Source: a virus. From it: a stretch of DNA of 33,303 nucleotides. Below, in pieces: positions 22,691-28,186 of the stretch (positions within the stretch are counted from its first letter, which is position 1; each line of letters begins with the position of its first letter). The stretch lies in IMG/VR virus record IMGVR_UViG_3300005737_000059, positions 1 to 33,303 of that record, one strand, 5' to 3'. Position numbers and translations under genes: made by a program. The notes under the pieces were generated by a model, which saw nothing but the letters and a program-made list of their open reading frames with translations, did no database searches and had not been told where the DNA came from.

Positions 22691-22811
22691 ATGGTTTGAT
22701 GCCTTAAAGGTTCCTACACCTCATAGGAACAAGAAAAAATATAGACGAAAAGAAAAACATAGAGCTGCTTGGAAAAGCGGCTCTTCTTTATTATATTTAC
22801 AAAGTAAATAA
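22659..22811 (+). CDS. Small basic protein overlapping a terminator-like hairpin
   Basis: A 50-aa ORF, MMKKITLTQHEWFDALKVPT then PHRNKKKYRRKEKHRAAWKS, very basic in its middle. A second ATG at 22662 is an alternative start. It overlaps the previous gene by 32 nt, more than usual here. Its last third is encoded by a perfect stem-loop followed by a T-rich run (22761-22792). The composition resembles small phage proteins with a TPHRNKKK motif. Moderate certainty that it is real. Confidence 0.48.
   Translation: MMKKITLTQHEWFDALKVPTPHRNKKKYRRKEKHRAAWKSGSSLLYLQSK
22761..22792 (+). terminator. Intrinsic terminator inside the 3' end of a small gene
   Basis: AGAGCTGCTT (22761-22770), loop GGAA, and AAGCGGCTCT (22775-22784) form a 10-bp stem with one G-U pair and a GNRA-type tetraloop. 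TCTTTATTATATTT follows. The stem is GC-rich for this genome. It would end the transcript begun at 20283-20311, within the coding region of the last small ORF. Confidence 0.6.
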
Positions 22812-22821
22812 AGGTTATATT

Positions 22822-23259
22822 ATGGCACTCTGGGAATTTAGAAATTTAAACAAACACGGTAATTACAGAAAACGAATTATCCATACTAAAGGTGCATTAA
22901 GCATACCTGGTAGTGGGTTTGGTCCATCTGTAATGGTAAATAGGTTCAAGTACAAATATGAACACCCACTTATGCCTCCTATGATTTGGAAAAATAATGG
23001 TAAAACATATTTGATGCCATTATGGCAAGAGGTAGTTGATGGTACTACAGTTGATGATATAGAATGGGTTAAACCTAAACCTAGGGTTAAACAAGAACCT
23101 GTTATTGAAACTCATACTAGCAGTAGTAGTGCTGATAAAACATATAAAACAGTATATTATCCAGATTCAGGTAAGTTTTACTGTGATTGTCCAGGCAGAT
23201 GGAGAGCGTTTGATAATCGTTGTAAACACATAAAAGAATTAGAAAAAAAAGTAAAGTAA
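22822..23259 (+). CDS. SWIM zinc-finger protein
   Basis: A 145-aa protein whose C-terminus carries a SWIM finger: VYYPDSGKFYCDCPGRWRAF then NRCKHIKELEKK, giving C121-x-C123-x10-C134-x-H136. The N-terminal part includes GALSIPGSGFGPSVMV and a linker rich in Pro and Ser. SWIM fingers mediate DNA or protein contacts in several recombination and repair proteins; the role here is not known. A leader AAAGGTTATATT precedes the ATG, similar to the one before 20342. Confidence 0.75.
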   Translation: MALWEFRNLNKHGNYRKRIIHTKGALSIPGSGFGPSVMVNRFKYKYEHPLMPPMIWKNNGKTYLMPLWQEVVDGTTVDDIEWVKPKPRVKQEPVIETHTSSSSADKTYKTVYYPDSGKFYCDCPGRWRAFDNRCKHIKELEKKVK

Positions 23260-23290
23260 TGTGCGAGAAATTTCTTTACCTGAAGGAAGG

Positions 23291-23300
23291 GTCGTATATT
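23291..23300 (+). promoter_or_regulatory. GTCGTATATT promoter-like box
   Basis: Nine of ten bases match the recurrent TTCGTATATT. It lies in the 65-nt gap between the SWIM gene and the ATG at 23325, 24 nt upstream of that ATG. No convincing TTG at -33 (TTTC only). Confidence 0.48.
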
Positions 23301-23324
23301 GGAGTATAATTAAAAATAGTGGTT

Positions 23325-23759
23325 ATGAATTATAATTTTAAATTTAAAACAGTTTTTTATTTAAAAAAAATAGGGGATGAAGAAATATTAGTTCCTTCTG
23401 TACCTAAAGAATTTCGTTTTAAAAATGGAGTTTATCTTTGGATTTACCAAAACAAAGTAATTAAAGTTGGTATTTTTGGAGAGGGAGTTTCGAGTAACTC
23501 AAACTCAAGATATTCTACTTATAAAACTGTAGGTAAACACCTTTGGAAATATATAGCTAAAATTAATAAATCAAATGGTAGTGTTAAACCATTACAAACT
23601 TTATGTGAAAAAATTAAAGTAGGAGATAAAGTAGAAGTACAATTTGTTGAATTGCCTAAAGAAGTTAAATACGTAAATGGCCTTCCTTATCGTTTAGACC
23701 TTTATACATTAGAAGAATATTTTAAAAATCAACATAAAGAAAATCTTTGGTTAAATTAA
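23325..23759 (+). CDS. GIY-YIG-like nuclease domain protein, divergent
   Basis: A 144-aa protein; start placed at ATG 23325 rather than the GTG two codons earlier. GVYLWIYQNKVIKVGIFGEG resembles the GIY...YIG strands (G-V-Y ... K-V-G), followed by SRYSTYK where family members have an Arg, and a C-terminal helix LYTLEEYFKNQHKENLWLN with a candidate metal-binding Glu. The motif is much degenerated, so nuclease activity is doubtful. Phages often carry GIY-YIG homing or host-DNA degrading nucleases. Unknown role here. Confidence 0.55.
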   Translation: MNYNFKFKTVFYLKKIGDEEILVPSVPKEFRFKNGVYLWIYQNKVIKVGIFGEGVSSNSNSRYSTYKTVGKHLWKYIAKINKSNGSVKPLQTLCEKIKVGDKVEVQFVELPKEVKYVNGLPYRLDLYTLEEYFKNQHKENLWLN

Positions 23760-23771
23760 AAAATAAAAAGT

Positions 23772-24146
23772 ATGAGCAGAGGTAGACCAAGTGAACAAGT
23801 AGAAAAATTAGAACAATGGACTTTAAATACAGATGATGCTGTATGGAAATACGATGTAAATAAAAATCCAAATGGATGCTATTCAGTAGAAACTAAATTT
23901 AAAGCAGGTGATAAGGTAAAACCTAAAATTGATCAAAAAACTTATGGTGGGCACCCAGTTGTAATGGTATTTAAAACATCAAATCGTTCAAATGCTAAAA
24001 CTAAAATTAAAATATTCAATAAAAATATTGATTATATTATTAGCGCTAAAAAGTTACCTGGTGTGCCAGAAAAGGCAGTAATACTTGATTTAGCTGTTGG
24101 TAAGTCATTTATTAACAAATATAGGCAAAAATATAATTTAGCTTAG
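23772..24146 (+). CDS. Hypothetical protein
   Basis: A 124-aa basic protein with no family recognised. The N-terminus MSRGRPSEQVEKLEQWTLNT contains an AT-hook-like RGRP. The middle is beta-rich (ETKFKAGDKVKPKI), perhaps a small barrel, and the C-terminus is helical. It follows the GIY-YIG-like gene by 12 nt and is probably co-transcribed with it. Confidence 0.62.
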   Translation: MSRGRPSEQVEKLEQWTLNTDDAVWKYDVNKNPNGCYSVETKFKAGDKVKPKIDQKTYGGHPVVMVFKTSNRSNAKTKIKIFNKNIDYIISAKKLPGVPEKAVILDLAVGKSFINKYRQKYNLA

Positions 24147-24152
24147 TCTTTA

Positions 24153-24160
24153 TATATTTA
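24153..24160 (+). promoter_or_regulatory. Possible promoter -7 box TATATTTA
   Basis: TATATTTA fits TAnnTTTG at seven of eight positions and lies 29 nt before the ATG at 24190, in a 43-nt AT-rich gap. No TTG is visible at the expected upstream distance, so this is weak and may be mere base composition. Confidence 0.3.
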
Positions 24161-24189
24161 TAACAAAATATTAATTAATTAATTATCAA

Positions 24190-24465
24190 ATGAAAACAAT
24201 CCTAGTTATTTTAGTTTTATTAGTAGCAGCTGCTGCAGTTTATTATTTCGGATTTTATAAAAAAGGAAAAATTAATGATCGTGATGGAGATTTTATTCCT
24301 GATGAAGTTGAAGATGCAGTAGAAGATGTTAAAGAAGTTGCTAAAGAAGTAAAACGTAGAGCCAAAAACGTTAAAAAAGAACTTAAAGATGTAGCTGAAC
24401 AAGCTAAAGATGTAGTTGATGCTGCAAAAGGTAAAAAACGTAGAGGTAGAAAACCCAAAAAATAA
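24190..24465 (+). CDS. Membrane-anchored protein with Ca-binding-like loop and long charged helix
   Basis: A 91-aa protein. Residues 3-22 (TILVILVLLVAAAAVYYFGF) form one membrane helix. Directly after comes DRDGDFIPDEVED (30-42), matching the D-x-D-x-D-x3-D calcium-binding loop of thrombospondin type 3 / EF-hand-like repeats. The remainder is an alternating-charge helix (EVAKEVKRRAKNVKKELKDV) ending in KGKKRRGRKPKK, an AT-hook-like basic tail. If the N-terminus is the anchor, the basic tail may face the cytoplasm and contact DNA, or the periplasm and contact the wall. It precedes an acidic protein by 3 nt. Confidence 0.65.
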   Translation: MKTILVILVLLVAAAAVYYFGFYKKGKINDRDGDFIPDEVEDAVEDVKEVAKEVKRRAKNVKKELKDVAEQAKDVVDAAKGKKRRGRKPKK

Positions 24466-24468
24466 AAA

Positions 24469-25488
24469 ATGAGCAAATACAATTTAATAGACATTTACGA
24501 ACAATTCAAACCAGGAGATAAATTTTCAACTGACTTTGATTATGATGAAATGTTAAGAGCAGGTTTAAAAACAGGAGTTGACACCGATCTTAATACCTTA
24601 AAAGCCCTATCAGATTCTTTTGAAGATGTTAATTATCATACAGAAAACCATCATTTACAAAATGCTATTGAGGCGTTAGAAGATGGTGCTGAAAAAGAAG
24701 CAGCTATGTTTTTTGGAGATTTCCATGCTGAAATTAAAGCAACAATAGAAAAACAAGGTATGGACATTGAACCAACAGTAGGACAATTTATGGCTTCTAA
24801 AATGGAAGAAGGTGAAGAAGTAGAAGAAGTAACTTCACGTGAAGGTTCTCGTATGGAAAGTTTAGTAGACCAACGTATGAAAGCTAAATTTTTAGAAGTG
24901 TTTGCTGATTTGTATTTTAATTTAACAGATAAGGATCCATTCCAAGCTGAAGATGTAGTTGATTATTTAGGTATTGAAATGTTAAAACATTTAGATGCTA
25001 TTCAGGCTCAAGGCGATATATTAAATAGTACAAACACAGATGCTGACTTTGAAAGAGAGCAAAGAATGCAAATGGATATGAGAGAAGAAGAAATGTCTTT
25101 AAAAGATATAATTAAGTCAACTAAAGTTGATGGTAATATGATTGATTTAGAAAAAGCAGTAATGGCTAAAGCTAAAAAATCAGGTTTAGATGTTACTGAT
25201 AAAGAAGTCGAAGATGCAGTTGAAAAACATGCTGACATGGCTTTAGGTTTAATGGAAGAACTAGCCCCTACTGGAATTGCAATATCACAAAAACAACTTG
25301 ATGATCTTAAAAAACTTGGAGCCATTTCAGGATTAGAAGTAATGGTTCAAGACAAAGATGGATCAAACGTAAGAAAAGTAGATTATACTTTAACTAATAC
25401 AGACTTTGAAAAAGGTGATGATGATTATGATTATCTAGATGAAAATCTAAAAGAACACTTTGGTCGTTTCATGAAGGATTATCAATAA
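24469..25488 (+). CDS. Large acidic protein of unknown function
   Basis: A 339-aa, strongly acidic, mostly helical protein; many Asp/Glu/Met residues and few aromatic clusters. Segments such as GQFMASKMEEGEEVEEVTSR and REQRMQMDMREEEMSLKDII suggest coiled coils. It ends in GDDDYDYLDENLKEHFGRFM. No domain recognised. Size and acidity would fit a phage scaffolding, internal or structural-accessory protein, but no virion gene is nearby. It is the last gene before a strong bidirectional terminator. Confidence 0.7.
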   Translation: MSKYNLIDIYEQFKPGDKFSTDFDYDEMLRAGLKTGVDTDLNTLKALSDSFEDVNYHTENHHLQNAIEALEDGAEKEAAMFFGDFHAEIKATIEKQGMDIEPTVGQFMASKMEEGEEVEEVTSREGSRMESLVDQRMKAKFLEVFADLYFNLTDKDPFQAEDVVDYLGIEMLKHLDAIQAQGDILNSTNTDADFEREQRMQMDMREEEMSLKDIIKSTKVDGNMIDLEKAVMAKAKKSGLDVTDKEVEDAVEKHADMALGLMEELAPTGIAISQKQLDDLKKLGAISGLEVMVQDKDGSNVRKVDYTLTNTDFEKGDDDYDYLDENLKEHFGRFMKDYQ

Positions 25489-25510
25489 GATAAATTTAAA
25501 TATAAAAGAA

Positions 25511-25540
25511 AAGAGAGCTATTTAGCTCTCTTCTTTTGTT
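25511..25540 (+). terminator. Bidirectional intrinsic terminator between convergent genes
   Basis: AAGAGAGCT (25511-25519) and AGCTCTCTT (25524-25532) form a perfect 9-bp stem with loop ATTT, followed by CTTTTGTTTT. On the other strand the stem is followed by TTCTTTTATATTTAAA, so it can end transcription from both sides. It sits between the acidic-protein gene (plus) and the minus-strand gene, whose TAG lies inside the stem. Confidence 0.82.
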
Positions 25541-25718
25541 TTGGGCAACAATGTAAATATGCTTTCCACATTTTTTGGGCGGTTTCAACATCAATTTTTC
25601 CCTCGTTTAATTGCTGTTTAATAGTAGCATAAACTGCTCTTTTATCTGCTTCTGTTTTTTCATGAGCGAAGCTGAGAGTACTGATCAACATTAAACCGAT
25701 TAAGACTAATCTTTTCAT
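25518..25718 (-). CDS. Small secreted protein, lone minus-strand gene
   Basis: A 66-aa protein with a clear signal peptide, MKRLVLIGLMLISTLSFAHE, with cleavage likely after SFA. The mature ~47 residues include YATIKQQLNEGKIDVETAQK and HCCPKQKKRAK, a basic cysteine-containing tail. It would act in the periplasm or be surface exposed. It is the only gene on the minus strand, bounded by a bidirectional terminator downstream and by a plus-strand terminator upstream. That isolation is typical of a moron, an acquired gene with its own control signals. Candidate roles are superinfection exclusion or host envelope change; no evidence favours one. Confidence 0.72.
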   Translation of the reverse strand: MKRLVLIGLMLISTLSFAHEKTEADKRAVYATIKQQLNEGKIDVETAQKMWKAYLHCCPKQKKRAK

Positions 25719-25760
25719 AATAGTAAATTTAATGTTCGGTTATACATATGTAATATTTTA

Positions 25761-25797
25761 GTCATATTAACGTCATCAATATGACGCCTTTTTTTAT
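25761..25797 (+). terminator. Plus-strand terminator upstream of the DUF3820-like gene
   Basis: GTCATATT (25761-25768) pairs with AATATGAC (25778-25785); an alternative stem CGTCAT/ATGACG (25771-25776/25781-25786) with loop CAAT competes. GCCTTTTTTTATT follows. It would stop read-through from the left and insulates the minus-strand gene. The intergenic stretch 25719-25810 otherwise shows no gene. Confidence 0.6.
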
Positions 25798-25810
25798 TAT
25801 ATTTAACTAT

Positions 25811-26041
25811 ATGAGATTTCCAAGAGGTAAATACAAAGGTAGATTAATATCTGAAGTTGAAAGATATGATCCTAGTTATATTAGATGGTGTAAAGAAAAT
25901 ACACCTTGGATGTTAAAATCTACTACTCCTAAGGTAAATAGAGCAGAACAAGAATTTGTTAGTGATTACAAAGAACAACAAAAATTGACAGAATATTTAA
26001 GAAATAATCCTGGAACATTAGAAGAAGCTTTCGGCGATTAG
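25811..26041 (+). CDS. DUF3820/ExoX-C-like small protein
   Basis: A 76-aa protein starting at ATG 25811; the upstream ATG at 25781 lies inside the terminator and adds an unlikely hydrophobic leader. MRFPRGKYKGRLISEVERYD followed by PSYIRWCKENTPWML matches the F-G-K-Y-K-G-x-x-I-x-E...P-x-Y-x-x-W motif seen in DUF3820 proteins and the ExoX C-terminal domain. This domain usually accompanies exonucleases or stands alone; its biochemical role is unclear. Confidence 0.68.
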   Translation: MRFPRGKYKGRLISEVERYDPSYIRWCKENTPWMLKSTTPKVNRAEQEFVSDYKEQQKLTEYLRNNPGTLEEAFGD

Positions 26042-26043
26042 AT

Positions 26044-26072
26044 TTGGTTACCTGAAATAGAGTTCGTATATT
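26044..26072 (+). promoter_or_regulatory. Bacteroidetes-type promoter
   Basis: TTG (26044-26046), 20-nt spacer and TATATT (26067-26072) in an exact TTCGTATATT. It begins 2 nt after the stop of the DUF3820-like gene and lies 20 nt before the ATG at 26093. One of the best matches in the window; it would drive the run of small genes up to thyA. Confidence 0.62.
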
Positions 26073-26092
26073 TACAGAGTAAAATTGAGGTT

Positions 26093-26200
26093 ATGTTTAA
26101 AAAGTACAAAAAAGAGTTTGACACAGTAGCAGGATTTTTATTTATTGCTGCTATATTTTATTTATTATATTTCACATTATGGGTTGTTTGCCCATGCTAA
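26093..26200 (+). CDS. Tiny single-pass membrane protein
   Basis: A 35-aa ORF: a basic N-terminus MFKKYKKEFD then one hydrophobic helix VAGFLFIAAIFYLLYFTLWV ending CPC. The promoter 20 nt upstream and the GAGGTT leader support expression. The shape suits a small holin-like, spanin-like or membrane-targeting peptide, but no family is recognised. Confidence 0.5.
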   Translation: MFKKYKKEFDTVAGFLFIAAIFYLLYFTLWVVCPC

Positions 26201-26211
26201 AATTAAAGATT

Positions 26212-26499
26212 ATGAAAACATTTGACGATTTAAAATTCACAAAACATAAAGCTACTAAAAAAGCCATTATGGCATCACTTGAACTTAAACCTAATGTGTT
26301 TATATCAGTAGTTGCAGGTGAAGGAATGTACAGTACATCTAGAAAAGGTGTTAAAGCAGAATGTACTAAAGTTGAAGATGCTGCTACATTTGAAGTTGCT
26401 ATTATAGATGAAAACCTGCCTGAAGATGAACAACAATGGGATGTGGTTGGTTGGCAAACAAGAGAAGATATTAATAAACTAATAATTGAGAACTCATGA
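26212..26499 (+). CDS. Hypothetical protein
   Basis: A 95-aa product from ATG 26212; the frame is open from 26179 but that part overlaps the membrane peptide and adds no conserved sequence. MKTFDDLKFTKHKATKKAIM followed by FISVVAGEGMYSTSRKGV and a strand FEVAIID suggests a compact alpha/beta protein. The layout resembles small phage proteins beginning with MKTFxDLxF that I cannot name. The next gene overlaps by 4 nt. Confidence 0.62.
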   Translation: MKTFDDLKFTKHKATKKAIMASLELKPNVFISVVAGEGMYSTSRKGVKAECTKVEDAATFEVAIIDENLPEDEQQWDVVGWQTREDINKLIIENS

Positions 26500-26732
26500 G
26501 TAAAGATAAAAGATATGTAGTTACATTTGAAGCATATGTTTATGCTCCTAATGATTATATGGCTCGAAAACGAGCACATGCAATTAATGATTCAATTAAT
26601 GCTATTATGAACGTTCAGGATTCAGAAGTAAATGGTATTATTGAACAACCATTTGGTACTATTGGTAATAGAAAATTAGATGATATTTCGAAACCAACTA
26701 GTAAAGATAAAGATGAACCCTTACCTTTTTAA
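26496..26732 (+). CDS. Small protein with SSB-like acidic C-terminal tip
   Basis: A 78-aa protein. The N-terminal half is a beta-strand then helix (KRYVVTFEAYVYAPNDYMAR). The C-terminus is a disordered linker ending KDKDEPLPF, very like the bacterial single-stranded DNA-binding protein tip (D-D-D-I/L-P-F) that recruits replication and repair enzymes. The protein lacks an OB fold in its length, so it is not an SSB. It may dock on SSB-tip-binding proteins; this is inference. Confidence 0.6.
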   Translation: MSKDKRYVVTFEAYVYAPNDYMARKRAHAINDSINAIMNVQDSEVNGIIEQPFGTIGNRKLDDISKPTSKDKDEPLPF

Positions 26733-26733
26733 T

Positions 26734-26988
26734 ATGGAAGGACAAATATTATTAGGTAAAGCAATGGATATTAGCTATAAAATGTTAATGGGTGAAGATA
26801 TAGAATTTGAACCTAATGACAGTAATAAAATAGAAGATATGATTTTCATTCCTGACCCGGAAATAAGTGAGTTAGAAATGGCTAGTAATTTACTTGAATA
26901 TTTTGAATCAACTGAAGAATATGAAAAGTGTACTAATATAAAAAATATTATTAAATTAAATAAAATTATAAACAAATGTCTAAAATAG
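26734..26988 (+). CDS. Hypothetical acidic protein with UVR-like motif
   Basis: An 84-aa product with ATG at 26734; an upstream ATG (26680) would overlap the preceding gene by 53 nt and is rejected. The segment LLEYFESTEEYEKCTNIKNI has the E-x-Y-E-K/R-C-x-x-I pattern also present at the C-terminus of the protein at 21491-21796, suggesting a shared short helix-turn motif. Function unknown. It overlaps the next gene by 13 nt. Confidence 0.58.
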   Translation: MEGQILLGKAMDISYKMLMGEDIEFEPNDSNKIEDMIFIPDPEISELEMASNLLEYFESTEEYEKCTNIKNIIKLNKIINKCLK

Positions 26989-27206
26989 AAAAACAAGTAT
27001 TACACCATTGCTTTGCTAAGGCAAAAGAATTTCGTAAATTGGGGGATGATGATAAAGCCCGAGATTATTTAGATTTTGGGATAGCACGAGTAGCACATAT
27101 GAAAGAAGATGGCTATGGAGGTGAAGATTTAGTTGAAGGAGTTAAAATTAATCTTTGGTTAGAAAGATTTTGGATGAAATTAGAAAATTGGGATTTAATG
27201 TTATAA
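26976..27206 (+). CDS. Hypothetical helical protein
   Basis: A 76-aa protein, all-helical in appearance: KQVLHHCFAKAKEFRKLGDD, then KARDYLDFGIARVAHMK, which resembles a TPR-like helical hairpin. Trp-rich end (LWLERFWMKLENWDLML). No family named. It overlaps the previous gene by 13 nt and the next starts 3 nt on. Confidence 0.58.
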   Translation: MSKIEKQVLHHCFAKAKEFRKLGDDDKARDYLDFGIARVAHMKEDGYGGEDLVEGVKINLWLERFWMKLENWDLML

Positions 27207-27209
27207 GTT

Positions 27210-27428
27210 ATGGGATTAAGGTTTGACAGTGAAAATACAGGAAAATGGTGGGAATTACTATTAGCATGGAAATGGCCACATGAAGGATTTACTTTAGGAT
27301 ATGATTTTGTTCAGCCTAATGAGGACCAAAACCCAGAAATATTATTCTTTGCTATTTTAATTTATTTAGGACCTCTTTCAATTATTTACAATTGGGGGGA
27401 TGAAAATTGGAGATTAGAAGATGGGTAG
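27210..27428 (+). CDS. Small Trp-rich protein with one hydrophobic segment
   Basis: A 72-aa protein with six tryptophans, four of them in GKWWELLLAWKWPHE near the N-terminus. One hydrophobic stretch (ILFFAILIYLGPLSIIYNWG, ~45-64) could be a membrane helix with an internal proline. Function unknown. Its end overlaps the next ORF by 8 nt. Confidence 0.55.
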   Translation: MGLRFDSENTGKWWELLLAWKWPHEGFTLGYDFVQPNEDQNPEILFFAILIYLGPLSIIYNWGDENWRLEDG

Positions 27429-27573
27429 AATTGAAGAATTAGTATATAGTGCTTATGAGTATGGTAAACGTGAAGTTTTATTTGAAAAAGTTAACAAAAT
27501 AAGACAACAATATCCTACTAAATCATTAGATGAGGTTTATGATCAAGCATATCAAGAAATAATGAACACATAA
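27421..27573 (+). CDS. Small hypothetical protein
   Basis: A 50-aa ORF, MGRIEELVYSAYEYGKREVL then KVNKIRQQYPTKSLDEVYDQ, helical and charged. It fills the space exactly between two genes, overlapping the first by 8 nt and sharing one base with the next start (TAATG), which supports coding. Unknown function. Confidence 0.55.
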   Translation: MGRIEELVYSAYEYGKREVLFEKVNKIRQQYPTKSLDEVYDQAYQEIMNT

Positions 27574-27842
27574 TGAGTGAAAAAAAAGGCAATACTGTTA
27601 AACTACAATATGATTTTGATACTGCTCGAAATTTAGAAGTATATCTACCTACTTTAAATAATTGGGTTAGAGTTACATCTAGAGAATTTAGATCATTTAA
27701 TGGTAAACGAAGAATTCAAGGTAAAGAGTATAAAGGTAGCCTTTACTTATTTGGTACTAATAAATTAACTGATGGTATCGAATATGAGCCTAATAAAATT
27801 GTAGAACATAAGTGGAAATCAATTAGAAGACCTGGAGAATGA
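27573..27842 (+). CDS. Hypothetical basic protein
   Basis: An 89-aa beta-rich basic protein: VKLQYDFDTARNLEVYLPTL followed by NWVRVTSREFRSFNGKRRI and a second sheet-like half (GSLYLFGTNK). No domain recognised. One-base overlap before and 4-nt ATGA overlap after place it in the same transcript as its neighbours. Confidence 0.6.
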   Translation: MSEKKGNTVKLQYDFDTARNLEVYLPTLNNWVRVTSREFRSFNGKRRIQGKEYKGSLYLFGTNKLTDGIEYEPNKIVEHKWKSIRRPGE

Positions 27843-28186
27843 GATTTAATGATTTATTTATAGGTGTTCTAGCTTTTATTGTAGCTCACACATTAACATT
27901 TATCCAACTAAATGGTCAGTTTATTTGGAAGTCTTTTCAAAAATATGAATGGGTAGTAGCATTATTTGGAGCTATATTATCCTTTTTTTATATTTGGGGG
28001 ACTAAGTATACAGTAAATGGTATGGGGGGTTTATTTTGGCCTACTCGATTTATTGGTTTTGCTATTGGTATAGCTACCTATGCTATAGGAGTTAGTTATT
28101 TTTTTAATGAAGGAATTACAACTAAAACTTTTATTAGTTTAATTTTATGTTTAATATTAATTTTTATTCAGATATTATGGAAATAA
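27839..28186 (+). CDS. Four-helix integral membrane protein
   Basis: A 115-aa protein with four hydrophobic helices at about residues 6-24 (LFIGVLAFIVAHTLTFIQL), 38-56, 69-88 (TRFIGFAIGIATYAIGVSYF) and 95-114. The loop KYTVNGMGGLFWPTRF joins helices 2 and 3. Topology suggests an inner-membrane protein; similar conserved hypothetical membrane proteins occur in T4-like cyanophages, as I recall. It overlaps thyA by 10 nt, so the two are probably made together, though no functional link is evident. Confidence 0.68.
   Translation: MRFNDLFIGVLAFIVAHTLTFIQLNGQFIWKSFQKYEWVVALFGAILSFFYIWGTKYTVNGMGGLFWPTRFIGFAIGIATYAIGVSYFFNEGITTKTFISLILCLILIFIQILWK

Noticed and set aside
22710-22730. GTTCCTA / TAGGAAC hairpin
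   Set aside because: A 7-bp stem with 7-nt loop inside a small ORF, followed by A-rich, not T-rich, sequence; neither a terminator nor a clear regulatory site.
25781-25810. Upstream start for the DUF3820-like gene
   Set aside because: The ATG is inside a terminator stem and adds hydrophobic residues before the conserved MRFPRGKYKG start.
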